A stretch of 64,000 bases of DNA. Source: Streptomyces sp. RerS4 (GTDB taxonomy: Bacteria; Actinomycetota; Actinomycetes; Streptomycetales; Streptomycetaceae). A model generated the notes under the pieces. It was not told the DNA's origin. It saw only the letters and a program-made list of their open reading frames with translations, and searched no databases. Both the position numbers and the translations under genes were made by a program. Shown here piece by piece: positions 1 to 8,417 of the stretch (the first letter of the stretch is position 1; each line of letters opens with the position of its first letter). The stretch is from contig NZ_CP097322.1 in the NCBI RefSeq assembly GCF_023515955.1, positions 6,558,501 through 6,622,500 on the forward strand. The letters are read 5' to 3'.

Positions 1-1173
1 CGCCGGCTCGCGCGGGCTCTGGGGAGTGCAGCCGTTGTTGCCGACGAACCTGTCGCGCAGGGACCGTCCTTGCGCGATGCCGAGGACGGAGTCGCCGATG
101 CCGTGGATTCCGAAGTAGGCGATGGGCCGGGTGCCGTCACCGCACCCGCTGATCTGTGCGCCGGAAATGACCGCGACAGCCCTGAAGACGTTCGCCCGGG
201 AGCATGCGAGTGCGTAGCTCATACCGCCGCCCCAGCTGAAACCCGTGGCGAAACGCTGCGCCGGGTTGACGCAGAGGCCGCCCTCGATCCGCCGGATCAT
301 GTCGTCGACGAAGGTGATGTCCTCACCGCCCGAATTGGCCCAGCCGTTTCCGAGGCCCTGGGGGGCGACGAGGATCGCGCTGTTGCTCGACTGTTCCTGT
401 TGGCCGTAGTAGGACCAGGCGTTTCCGCTCGTTCCGCCCGAGGCGACTTCGCCGGCGGTTCCGCCCCGCCAGTGGAACGCGAAGATCAGCCGATAGGGCC
501 GGCTGTTGGTGTAGTTGTCGGGAATTCTGAGGATGAAGCTGCGGCTCTTGCCGCTGCTCTGAATCGTGTGCGTACCGCTTGCCAGGGTCGGGGCACTGCC
601 GCACCCGCCGGCACCGGACGACAGCTTGACCATCTGCCAGTGCTGGTTGGCGCCGCCCCAGTCGGTGTACTGGACGACGTTGGCGCCGTCGGCGGTGGAG
701 CCGCCCTGCACCTCGACGGCCTTGCCGCTGTTGCGGTTGATCAGCCGGACGTGGCCGGCTTCGGAGTCCGCCAGGCGGAACTGCTGGTTGGACCCGTTGC
801 CGTCGGCCCACTGCGTGATCGCGGCGCCGTCGGCGGTCGAGGCGCCGGCCACGTCGAGGACCTTGCCCGAATGCCGGGCCTTGAGCCGGTAGAAGCCGCC
901 GCCGGAGTCCACGAACTGCCACTGCTGGTTGGCTCCGTCGCCGCGCGTCCACTGGCCGACCCGCGCGCCGTCGGCGGTGGACACGCCGGAGACGTCCAGT
1001 GCCTTGCCGCTGTTGCGGTTGACCAGGACGTACCAGGCATTGCCGTCCACCGTCGCCGCCCGCGCGGGCGGCGGATCCACCGCGACGAGCATGCCGATCG
1101 CGAGGGTCGCCGCCACCACGGCGGCCACCCGGGACCACCAGCGGTTGCTCACCCCTTCGCCGCGGCAGGTCAT
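1..1173 (-). CDS. secreted RICIN-domain CE1-like (PHB depolymerase/feruloyl esterase type) esterase, partial
   Basis: The gene runs off the left edge, so only the first 391 codons are visible. An N-terminal signal (about 1-40, ending near ARA) is followed by a three-repeat RICIN_B lectin domain (about 41-180, NQQW-type repeats). An alpha/beta-hydrolase of the LpqC/PHB-depolymerase/CE1 type follows, with the nucleophile elbow GFSWGGG. Such enzymes hydrolyse esters, often feruloyl or acetyl groups on arabinoxylan; the exact substrate is inference. The ATG at 1173 overlaps the xlnA stop (ATGA) and has GGAG six bases upstream inside xlnA, so the two genes look translationally coupled. A GTG at 1152 is a poorer alternative start. 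Confidence 0.85.
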   Translation of the reverse strand, partial: MTCRGEGVSNRWWSRVAAVVAATLAIGMLVAVDPPPARAATVDGNAWYVLVNRNSGKALDVSGVSTADGARVGQWTRGDGANQQWQFVDSGGGFYRLKARHSGKVLDVAGASTADGAAITQWADGNGSNQQFRLADSEAGHVRLINRNSGKAVEVQGGSTADGANVVQYTDWGGANQHWQMVKLSSGAGGCGSAPTLASGTHTIQSSGKSRSFILRIPDNYTNSRPYRLIFAFHWRGGTAGEVASGGTSGNAWSYYGQQEQSSNSAILVAPQGLGNGWANSGGEDITFVDDMIRRIEGGLCVNPAQRFATGFSWGGGMSYALACSRANVFRAVAVISGAQISGCGDGTRPIAYFGIHGIGDSVLGIAQGRSLRDRFVGNNGCTPQSPREPA

Positions 1174-2606
1174 GTGCGGCTCCAGCGTTGGTTGTTGCCG
1201 TTCGAGCAGGAGTAGAGCTGGATCAGGGTGCCGTTCGCGGTGCCGTTGGCGGCGGCGTCGAGACAGAGGCCGGACTGGACTCCGACGATGGATCCATCGG
1301 AGTTGAGGCGCCATTTCTGGTTGTCGCCACCCCAGCAGCTGTAGATCTGGACCTTGGTGCCGTTGCCGGTGCCGGCGGCGTCCAGGCACTTGTTGCCGTA
1401 CACCCTCAGCTCGCCCGCGGTCGTGTACGACCACTGCTGGTTGGTGCGGTTGTTGCAGTCCCACAGGTTGACCTGGGTGCCGTCGGTGGTGCTGGCACCG
1501 GGTACGTCCAGGCAGCGGCCCGAACCGACGCCCTTGATCTGTCCGGAACCGGGGGTGGGCGTCGGAGTGGGGGAGGCGGCGTTGAGTGCGTTGAGGACGG
1601 AGGAGTAGGCGGCCTTCTTGCTGCCGTCGCCGTTGAACAGGAGCGGCGAGTGCTCCGGTCGCCAGGAGTCGGTGTCGCGCACTCCCCAGACGGTGATGCC
1701 GAGGCAGCGCGGGACGGCCAGGCAGTCGTTGGTCACGTTGGCGTAGGTCGTGCCCGAGGCGCCCTGGATGTCGAGTTCGGTGATGGCGACATCGACGCCG
1801 AGGGCGGCGAAGCTCTGCAGGGTGGTGCGGAAGTTGCTGTTGTAGGGGCTGTCGTTGTTGAAGTGGGACTGGAAGCCGACGCAGTCGATCGGCACGCCGC
1901 GCTGCTTGAAGTCCCGGACCATGGCGTACATGGCCTGCGTTTTGGCCCAGGTCCAGTTCTCGACGTTGTAGTCGTTGTAGCAGAGCTTGGCGGCCGGGTC
2001 GGCGGCGCGCGCGGTGCGGAAGGCGACCTCGATCCAGTCGTTGCCGGTGCGCTGCAGGTTGGAGTCGCGCCGGGCTCCCGAGGGGCCGTCGGCGAAGGCC
2101 TCGTTCACGACGTCCCACTGGCCGATCTTGCCCTTGTAGTGGGCCATCACGCCGTTGATGTGGTTGGTCATCGCCTGGCGCAGCGTGCTGCCGCTGAGGC
2201 TCTGCATCCAGCCGGGCTGCTGCGAGTGCCAGGCCAGGGTGTGGCCGCGCACCTGCTTGCCGTTCTGCACCGCCCAGTTGTAGACGCGGTCACCGGCGGT
2301 GAAGTTGAACTGGCCCCGCTGGGGCTCGGTGGCGTCGATCTTCATCTCGTTCTCGGCCGTCACGGAGTTGAACTCGCGGGCCGCGATCGTGCTGTACGCC
2401 GGGTCGCCCAGCCTGCCCGAGGCTATGGCGGTGCCGAAGTAGCGGCCGCTCTGCGCCGCCGCGCTGCCGAGCGTGCTCTCGGCGGCGTGTGAGGTCGGTG
2501 GCGCCACCAGCGCGACGGCCGAACCGAGGACGCCGGCGACCAGGGCCATATACAGGCCGCCGATCTTCCGGCGGACGGTGCGTGGGGAAATGGCATGTGA
2601 GCCCAT
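1170..2606 (-). CDS. xlnA: secreted endo-1,4-beta-xylanase, GH10 plus CBM13
   Basis: The 478-residue protein hydrolyses internal beta-1,4 bonds of xylan outside the cell. It has a signal peptide ending at AHA-type residues (about 1-41), a GH10 domain (about 42-340) and a C-terminal CBM13/ricin xylan-binding domain (about 351-478). The acid/base Glu lies in DVVNEAF (about 169) and the nucleophile Glu in ITELDIQG (about 276). Length, order and sequence match Streptomyces lividans XlnA closely. The ATG at 2606 is chosen because GGAGG precedes it by seven bases and a signal peptide starts there; upstream in-frame codons are not protein-like. The esterase gene downstream is coupled to it. Confidence 0.95.
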   Translation of the reverse strand: MGSHAISPRTVRRKIGGLYMALVAGVLGSAVALVAPPTSHAAESTLGSAAAQSGRYFGTAIASGRLGDPAYSTIAAREFNSVTAENEMKIDATEPQRGQFNFTAGDRVYNWAVQNGKQVRGHTLAWHSQQPGWMQSLSGSTLRQAMTNHINGVMAHYKGKIGQWDVVNEAFADGPSGARRDSNLQRTGNDWIEVAFRTARAADPAAKLCYNDYNVENWTWAKTQAMYAMVRDFKQRGVPIDCVGFQSHFNNDSPYNSNFRTTLQSFAALGVDVAITELDIQGASGTTYANVTNDCLAVPRCLGITVWGVRDTDSWRPEHSPLLFNGDGSKKAAYSSVLNALNAASPTPTPTPGSGQIKGVGSGRCLDVPGASTTDGTQVNLWDCNNRTNQQWSYTTAGELRVYGNKCLDAAGTGNGTKVQIYSCWGGDNQKWRLNSDGSIVGVQSGLCLDAAANGTANGTLIQLYSCSNGNNQRWSRT

Positions 2607-2773
2607 GAATTGGCCTCCAGGAAAGAAATCACGGAAGGACTGGAGCGCGGCACGGTGAATCCGCGTGAAAGACGCCCGCGTCCGTGGGAAAAGGACGCTC
2701 ACCACCAGGGCGTAAGGATTCGAGGACGGCGCCGGGAATCCGGACACAGGCGGACCGCACCACCTCGGGCATC

Positions 2774-2802
2774 AGTCTGGAAACCCCGCCGAAACAAGTC
2801 AA
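2774..2802 (-). promoter_or_regulatory. putative xlnA promoter
   Basis: On the minus strand, TTGACT (2802-2797) and CAGACT (2779-2774) are separated by 17 bases and lie about 170 bases upstream of the xlnA ATG. This is a plausible vegetative (HrdB-type) promoter. Confidence 0.5.
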
Positions 2803-2803
2803 G

Positions 2804-2822
2804 AGTTTCGAAAGGATTTCGA
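2804..2822. promoter_or_regulatory. TTTCGAA-type operator upstream of xlnA (BxlR-like site)
   Basis: A TTTCGAAA palindrome (2806-2813) is followed by a second TTTCG seven bases on. It sits just upstream of the xlnA -35 box. The same TTTCGAA core occurs at the bxlR and bxlE promoters in this window, and xylanase genes of streptomycetes are known to carry such CGAA/TTCG elements. Binding by BxlR is inferred. Confidence 0.5.
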
Positions 2823-2861
2823 TAATTAGCCCCAATGGAGGGGTGGTAGCTCTTTTGGAAA

Positions 2862-2904
2862 TTGAGCGATCCTCATCGAAAGTATTTCGATGAGGATCGC
2901 TCAA
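2862..2904. terminator. perfect 20-bp inverted repeat downstream of the GH6 gene
   Basis: Two perfectly complementary 20-base arms flank a 3-base loop (2882-2884), starting about 50 bases past the GH6 stop and about 60 bases upstream of the xlnA promoter region. It is a likely factor-independent terminator of the GH6 transcript, although no T-tract follows. The arms also contain CGAAA and TTTCG, so an additional operator role is possible. Confidence 0.65.
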
Positions 2905-2955
2905 GGTGGGCTGTCGGTCGGCCTCGGCACCATGGCGCCTTCGGCGAGGAAGGGT

Positions 2956-3927
2956 TCAGTGGCCGTAGATCATCTTGTAGGCGACCTCCGGTAGGAACTG
3001 CCCGGCCGAGGAGCCGGCCCCGACGCCGCAGTTGCCGTCCGACTCGCCGGGAAGCTTGATCCACAGCAGCATCTCGGCACCGCCACCGTGCCGGCTGGGA
3101 GTACCGATCCGGCGACCGGCGGGGTTGCACCACTGGCCGTTGGAGCCGTTGCCGTTGCGGCTGGTGTCCACGACGAACGGCTTGGTGTAGCCATACGACC
3201 TCAGGGCGGAGTTGACCGCGTTGCCGTAGGAGGTGTTCTGGTCGGCGGTGAAGTAGTTGGAGACGTTCAGCGCGAAGCCGCGTGCCCCGCTGACACCGGC
3301 GGCGGCGAGTTGCCGCGCCATGGTCGAGGCGTCGATCCAGCCGGGGTTCCCGGCGTCGAGGTAGACCCAGGTGTTGGGTGCCTTGGCCTTGAACTGGGCG
3401 ATGGCGTTCTTCAGCATGGCGTTGCGCTCGGCGATCTGGCCGGCCGTCATGCAACTCTCGTGACCCAGCGCGTCCGGTTCGAGGACGACGACGGCCGGGC
3501 GGCTGCCGATGCCACTGGCGAAGGCGGCGATCCAGGCGTCGTACGCGGCGCGGCTCCCGGCGCCGCCGCCGGAGTGACCGGCGCAGATGTCCCGGTTGGG
3601 GATGTTGTACGCGACCAGGATCGGCAGCTTGTCGTAGGAGTCCGCGCGGCCGACGTAGGCGCCGGCGGCCGCGGCGATGTCGCCGCTCCAGTTGCCGAAC
3701 CAGCGGGCTGCCGGGGTGTTGGCGATGGACGTCCGGATGGCCGCCGCCCGCCCGTCGCCGGGGTTCGCGTTGGCCCACCGCAGGGCGGAGTTGTCGGGGT
3801 CGGCGTAGAAGCCGCTGCTCATGGTGGTCGGGTCGGCGGCGTGCGCGGGACCGGCGTTGATCACGGCGAGACCGGTGGTGAGCACACCGGCCAGCAGGGC
3901 GGACGCGGCTCGGAAGGACTTGCGCAT
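2956..3927 (-). CDS. secreted GH6 endoglucanase/cellulase
   Basis: A 323-residue single-domain GH6 protein with a signal peptide (about 1-30, ending AHA) and no carbohydrate-binding module. The GH6 hallmark EPDALGHE holds the catalytic acid Asp near residue 152. Other conserved segments are VAYNIPNRDI, VYLDAGNPGW, VDTSRNG and WIKLPGESDG. The size and lack of extended loops fit endoglucanases such as Streptomyces CasA/CelA1 better than cellobiohydrolases. The ATG at 3927 follows GGAGG. It lies between GH127 and xlnA on the same strand, isolated by hairpins on both sides. Confidence 0.9.
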   Translation of the reverse strand: MRKSFRAASALLAGVLTTGLAVINAGPAHAADPTTMSSGFYADPDNSALRWANANPGDGRAAAIRTSIANTPAARWFGNWSGDIAAAAGAYVGRADSYDKLPILVAYNIPNRDICAGHSGGGAGSRAAYDAWIAAFASGIGSRPAVVVLEPDALGHESCMTAGQIAERNAMLKNAIAQFKAKAPNTWVYLDAGNPGWIDASTMARQLAAAGVSGARGFALNVSNYFTADQNTSYGNAVNSALRSYGYTKPFVVDTSRNGNGSNGQWCNPAGRRIGTPSRHGGGAEMLLWIKLPGESDGNCGVGAGSSAGQFLPEVAYKMIYGH

Positions 3928-3945
3928 GGTTCTTCCTCCGGTGGG

Positions 3946-3973
3946 GGGTGGGGAAGTGGGGGTGGGGAAGTGG
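3946..3973. repeat. two tandem 14-bp copies in the GH6 leader
   Basis: GGGTGGGGAAGTGG occurs twice in tandem (3946-3959 and 3960-3973), 20 bases upstream of the GH6 ATG. It forms a strongly purine-rich strand in the leader; function unknown. Confidence 0.7.
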
Positions 3974-3999
3974 GGGGAGAGAGGAGGGCTGCTTACGAG

Positions 4000-4033
4000 G
4001 AGCCGCGATCGGCCTGTGGCGATCGAGCGGCTC
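4000..4033. terminator. hairpin terminator after the GH127 gene
   Basis: GAGCCGC/GCGGCTC plus GATCG/CGATC pair around an 8-base loop with a two-base bulge. It begins 10 bases beyond the GH127 stop codon, as expected for its terminator. Confidence 0.55.
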
Positions 4034-4042
4034 GGCGCCGGC

Positions 4043-6766
4043 TCAGATGAATCGCCACAGGTGGTCGTTGGTGCCGTTGTCGTCCCAGAGGACGGTCTGG
4101 GCCCCCTGGGCGGTGGAGGCGCCGGACACGCCGAGGACGCGGCCGCCGTTGGCACACTGGATCCTGAAGGTGTCGCCGCCGCCGTGGCGCAGGCGCCACC
4201 GGTGGTCGGCGGTGCCGTTGTCCGCCCACTGCGCGATCCGGGCGCCGTTGGCGGTGCCGCCGTTCTCCACGGCGAGGACCTTGCCGCTGTGGGAGTTGCG
4301 CAGGCGCAGGTAGCCGCCGGTGTCGATGACGGCCGTCCAGAGATGGTCGGCGGTGCCGTTGTCGTCCCACTGGATGGCGAGGCCGCCGTCCGCGGTGGAC
4401 ATGTCCTTCACACCGAGGACCCGCCCGCTGGCGACGTTCTGGATGCGCCTGGCACCGTCGGGGACGAACTGCCACTGGCCGGCGGGGGCGCCGGTGTCGG
4501 GCACCTGTACGGCTGCGGCGCCGTTGGCGGTGGAGCCGCCCGCGATGCCGAGCAGCTTGCCGGTGTGGACGTTCCGAAGCTTGTGGTAGCCGTTGCCGGC
4601 GTCGAGGACGGTCCACCGGTGGTCGGCGGTGCCGGTGTCGGACCACTGGAGGATCGGGGCGTTGTCGGCGCCGGACATGTCCTGCACGCCGAGGACCTTG
4701 CCGCTGTGGAGGTTGCGCAGCCGCAGTGCGGTGCCGTCGAGGACGAGGAGCCAGTTGTGGTCGGCGGTGCCGGAGTCGGTCCACTGCAGAGCGAGGCCGC
4801 CGTCGGCGGTGGACATGTCCCGGATGCCGAGGACGAGTCCGCTGGCCGCGTTGACGAGACGGAAGCCGGGACTGTCGGTCCGCCAGTAGACGCTGTAGTT
4901 GAAGCCGTGGGCGTCGTGGAACGGGGCGAGGTCGACCTTCGTTCCGTTGGCGGTGGCCGTGAAGGCGAGGGCGGTGCCGCTGGTCCGGGTGATCGAGGAG
5001 GGGACCAGGGTCGGGAGGGAGGACAGCGTGGTGCTGCCGTGGTTGCCGGCGAGGACGACGGGGCCGTAGGTGATCGCCGCGACGCCGGGGTTGTCGTTGG
5101 CGGCCTGGAGGGCCACACGCATGGGGAGCTTCACGGTGACGGTGTCGCCGGAGGCCCAGGACCGGGTGAGGGTGGCGTAGGTTCCCGGGTCGGCCGTGAC
5201 GGTCTGGGCGACGCCGTTGACGCTGACGGTGGCGCCCGAGGTCCACGCGGGGATGCGGACGCGCATCGACCAGGTCCCGCCGACGCTGCCGGTGACCTTG
5301 AGCGTCGTGGTGTCGTCGGCCGGGTAGGAGGTGGCCTGGGTGACCGTGATGCCTCGCTGTGTCCAGTTCAGGACGGAGGGGAGGAACAGGTTCACCGTGA
5401 GAGTGGTGCCGTCGTGGAAGTAGACGGAGTCCATCAGCTTGGTGTTCGACTCGACGCCCGTTCCCTGGCAGCACCAGAACGTGCCGTAGTCGGTGCTCCA
5501 GGTGCCGCCGCCCCACGCCGGGCCCACGCCGCGGCGGCCGCCCGGGTTGAGGGGGGTGAAGTAGGTGACGTGTCCGTGTGGGTCGGCCGGGTTCTGGGCG
5601 CCGATGACATGGTTGAGCAGCGCCTTCTCGTAGAAGTCGAAGTACGACGACCGGTCGGGGTCCAGTTGCCACAGCTCCCGGGTGAGCTTGAGCATGTTGT
5701 AGGAGTTGCAGAGCTCGCAGGTGTCGCGGAGGAGGAAGCCGGATATGGCGTTCGGGGCCCGGAAGTGTTCCGCCTGGCTGTTGCCGCCGATGGCGTAGGT
5801 GTGTGAGGTGGTGCAGATCGTCCACGCGTTGGCGGCGATGTCGCGGTAGCGGGTCGTCCCGGTGGCCTTGTACTCGCGGACGGCTCCGATCCACTTGGGC
5901 ACCTGAGTGTTGGCGTGCAGGCCGTCCAGCCGGTCCTGGTTCGCGGCGAGGGGGTCGAAGACCGCGGCGTGGTCGAAGCGCTGGGCGGTGGTCAGCCAGC
6001 GTGCGTCGCCGGTCTCCAGGTGGATGTCGGCCAGCACGTCGTTCATGCCGCCGAACTCGACGCCCATCAACGACTGCATCCGGCTGTGGCTGAGCGCGGC
6101 GGTGCGTCGGTCGACCCAGCCGGCGAGCGCGAGGAGCACGTCCCGGGCCTGTGTGTTGCCGAGGAGGCGCCACACGTCCAGCAGACCGGCCATGGTCTTG
6201 TGGACGCAGTAGTACGGGACGTTGCCGTTGTTCAGCGTGCCTGCTTCGAGTCGGGTGAAGTCGCTCTCGGGGAAGCCCGATAAGTAGCCGGCGGAGAAGC
6301 CCGCGGTGGAGTTGTTGGCCTGGCACTTGGCGAGTTGGGCCACCATGTGGTCGGCCTTGTCGCGGCAGGTGGTGTCCCCGACCGCGGCGTAGGCCTGGGC
6401 CCACGCCGTGAGGAAATGGCCCTGCACGTGGGTGCGGAAGGGGAACGCCGGGTCGTCCCAGCCTCCGGTCGGGGCTGCGGCGTTGGTGGAGAGCCGGTGG
6501 TTGGCGCGGAAGTTGTACAGCAGGCGGTCGACGTCGACGAAGCGGAGGTAGGCCAGGGTACGGTTCTGATTGTCGAGCCAGCGGCTGCTGGTGAGCCGCA
6601 CCTGACCCAGGTTGAACGGGACCGCCGACACTCCGACGTCGGACCTGCCCGGGGATGTCTCCGCCGCGGCGGAGACGGGGCCAAGGACGGGGCCGACAGC
6701 CGCGGATACGGCCGCGACGCCGGTCGCCTTGATCACGGTGCGGCGGCTGAAGGGGTGAGTCGGCAT
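4043..6766 (-). CDS. Tat-secreted GH127 beta-L-arabinofuranosidase with C-terminal RICIN repeats
   Basis: A 907-residue exported enzyme. A twin-arginine signal (SRRTVIK) is followed by a DUF1680/GH127 catalytic domain (about 45-630). Its family zinc/thiol motifs are present: the ELC in DTCELCNSYN, and FWCC, where the cysteine nucleophile lies. About six ricin-type QW repeats (631-907) form two trefoil lectin domains. GH127 enzymes release beta-linked L-arabinofuranose. The ATG at 6766 has GGAG six bases upstream; the ATG at 6778 is less well placed. The promoter overlaps an arabinose-type operator, tying the gene to the arabinose locus 17 kb away. Confidence 0.9.
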   Translation of the reverse strand: MPTHPFSRRTVIKATGVAAVSAAVGPVLGPVSAAAETSPGRSDVGVSAVPFNLGQVRLTSSRWLDNQNRTLAYLRFVDVDRLLYNFRANHRLSTNAAAPTGGWDDPAFPFRTHVQGHFLTAWAQAYAAVGDTTCRDKADHMVAQLAKCQANNSTAGFSAGYLSGFPESDFTRLEAGTLNNGNVPYYCVHKTMAGLLDVWRLLGNTQARDVLLALAGWVDRRTAALSHSRMQSLMGVEFGGMNDVLADIHLETGDARWLTTAQRFDHAAVFDPLAANQDRLDGLHANTQVPKWIGAVREYKATGTTRYRDIAANAWTICTTSHTYAIGGNSQAEHFRAPNAISGFLLRDTCELCNSYNMLKLTRELWQLDPDRSSYFDFYEKALLNHVIGAQNPADPHGHVTYFTPLNPGGRRGVGPAWGGGTWSTDYGTFWCCQGTGVESNTKLMDSVYFHDGTTLTVNLFLPSVLNWTQRGITVTQATSYPADDTTTLKVTGSVGGTWSMRVRIPAWTSGATVSVNGVAQTVTADPGTYATLTRSWASGDTVTVKLPMRVALQAANDNPGVAAITYGPVVLAGNHGSTTLSSLPTLVPSSITRTSGTALAFTATANGTKVDLAPFHDAHGFNYSVYWRTDSPGFRLVNAASGLVLGIRDMSTADGGLALQWTDSGTADHNWLLVLDGTALRLRNLHSGKVLGVQDMSGADNAPILQWSDTGTADHRWTVLDAGNGYHKLRNVHTGKLLGIAGGSTANGAAAVQVPDTGAPAGQWQFVPDGARRIQNVASGRVLGVKDMSTADGGLAIQWDDNGTADHLWTAVIDTGGYLRLRNSHSGKVLAVENGGTANGARIAQWADNGTADHRWRLRHGGGDTFRIQCANGGRVLGVSGASTAQGAQTVLWDDNGTNDHLWRFI

Positions 6767-6837
6767 GGCGAACTCCATGGTCCGTGAGAGAAAAGGGTTT
6801 CGCGCACAAGGAATGTCGGGCTCCAACCGGCTGCACG

Positions 6838-6866
6838 ATTGTTAACGCTCACAATTTGGGTGTCAA
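6838..6866 (-). promoter_or_regulatory. GH127 promoter overlapped by an arabinose-type LacI operator
   Basis: On the minus strand TTGACA (6866-6861), 17 bases, then AACAAT (6843-6838). The 16-bp near-palindrome TTGTTAACGCTCACAA (6839-6854) covers the -10 box and part of the spacer. It differs by one base from the boxes before the sugar importer and araD, so repression by the same LacI-family regulator is likely. Confidence 0.7.
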
Positions 6867-6914
6867 TGCTTTCGACGTCAGTGTCGGCAATGCCTCCCCA
6901 CACCGCGCGCCGCA

Positions 6915-8417
6915 TCATCGACGCCGGTGTCCAGGTGGTTCCGGCCGGCTCGGGTACGTGATGTCGAACGACGTGAAGCGCGCTTGGCCGGTGGAGGGGC
7001 CACCGTTGGAGGTGGCGTAGAGGCCGAGCTGGACGCTGGTGAACAGCGGGGTGAGGAAGGTGGCTTCGACGGTGGTCAGGTCCTGCCAGGCGCCGTCGGG
7101 TGCCGCGTGGGCGAAGGTGTGGCTGAAGCCGCGGATGCGGACCCCGAGGCGAACGGGGCCCGGGGGGACGGCAACGGCGGCCAGGACCTCGGATCCGCGC
7201 CGGAGGCTGAGGCCTTCCGTGGTGCGGAGGAAGAGGAGGTGGGCGTCGTCGTCGAGGACCACGGCGAGCCCTGCCTGTTCGTCCGGTGCGGCGGGGGTGA
7301 AGTGCAGTTCGGTGGAGACGTCGCAGTCGGGCTGTTCCTGGGGGCGGGCCAGGAGGGACGGAGTGGTGCGTTCGCCGAGGCGTTCGGGGCGGAGCCGCAG
7401 GCGGAGTCCGTCGCCGGTGGTCCAGAACGGCGCCGCCGGGGTGCGCAGGGTGCTCCAGTCGGCGGAGAGTGTGGCGAAACCGTCGTGGAGAGGGCGGCGG
7501 AGGTCGGTGTGGACGATGGGGGAGAAGACGGGCCAGTCCTCTTCCCAGGTGATCCGGCTGAGGAAGGTCTCGCGGCCGAGGGCGGAGCCGGGACGGACGC
7601 CCAGGAGGACGGCCCGCCAGTCGCCGTCCGGGGTTTGGACGAGGTCGGCGTGGCCGGTGCAGGTGACGGGGCCCTTGGCGGGTGGTAGCACCGGGTTGCC
7701 GGGGGCGCCCTCGTACGGTCCGGTCACGTGGTCAGCGCGGGCGGCCACCACGCTGTGGTCCACATCGGTGCCGCCCTCGGCGGTGAGCAGGAGATAGGTG
7801 CCGTCGATCTTGTAGAGGTGCGGGGCTTCCGACCATCGGGCGCCAGGGTGGCTTCCCGACCACAGGACGTGCTCGGGTCCCGTGAGCCGTCGTTCGCGGG
7901 GAAGGTATTCGCGCATCCAGATCGCGGTGCGGCCGGCGGCCTCGTCCAGCACGCGGGCGGCGGTGAACCAGGCCCGACCGTCGCCGTCGCCGTCGCCGCC
8001 GCTGTCGTCCGGCCCGTCGTCGAAGAACAGCGACGGGTCGAAGCCCTCGCCCTCCAGCCAGTGCGGCTGCGACCACGGCCCCGCCGGGTCGGTCGCCGTG
8101 ACGACGAAGTGGCCGGGGCCGTCCATCAGCGTGCAGACGAGGTGGAAGACGCCGTCGTGGTGCCGGATCGTCGGTGCGAACAGGCCCCGTGAGGGCGCGC
8201 ACCCGTCGAGATCGAGCTGGGACGCCCGGTCGAGGGCGGAGCCGATGCGCCGCCAGTTCACGAGATCGCGGCTGTGGAACACGGGAAGGCCCGGGAACCA
8301 TTCGAAGCTGGACGTCACGAGGTAGTAGTCGGCTCCCACCCGGCAGACGGACGGGTCGGGCCGGAACCCGGGCAGCACGGGATCACCGAAGACGGGATCA
8401 TCGAACGACGGGGTCAT
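6915..8417 (-). CDS. GH43 beta-xylosidase/alpha-L-arabinofuranosidase
   Basis: A 500-residue protein without a signal peptide, so probably cytoplasmic, acting on imported xylo- and arabinoxylo-oligosaccharides. GH43 signatures: GFRPDPSV with the catalytic-base Asp at the N-terminus and WSEAPHLYK with the acid Glu. A C-terminal beta-sandwich of the GH43-associated type starts near residue 310. The ATG overlaps the stop of the GH3 gene (ATGA), so the two are translated from one message starting at bxlR. Beta-xylosidase and arabinofuranosidase activities cannot be separated from sequence. Confidence 0.88.
   Translation of the reverse strand: MTPSFDDPVFGDPVLPGFRPDPSVCRVGADYYLVTSSFEWFPGLPVFHSRDLVNWRRIGSALDRASQLDLDGCAPSRGLFAPTIRHHDGVFHLVCTLMDGPGHFVVTATDPAGPWSQPHWLEGEGFDPSLFFDDGPDDSGGDGDGDGRAWFTAARVLDEAAGRTAIWMREYLPRERRLTGPEHVLWSGSHPGARWSEAPHLYKIDGTYLLLTAEGGTDVDHSVVAARADHVTGPYEGAPGNPVLPPAKGPVTCTGHADLVQTPDGDWRAVLLGVRPGSALGRETFLSRITWEEDWPVFSPIVHTDLRRPLHDGFATLSADWSTLRTPAAPFWTTGDGLRLRLRPERLGERTTPSLLARPQEQPDCDVSTELHFTPAAPDEQAGLAVVLDDDAHLLFLRTTEGLSLRRGSEVLAAVAVPPGPVRLGVRIRGFSHTFAHAAPDGAWQDLTTVEATFLTPLFTSVQLGLYATSNGGPSTGQARFTSFDITYPSRPEPPGHRRR

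Noticed and set aside
3993..6836. A long Arg/Pro-rich open frame on the same strand as GH127
   Set aside because: It lies in another frame of the GH127 gene; composition is not protein-like and the GH127 frame carries clear catalytic motifs.
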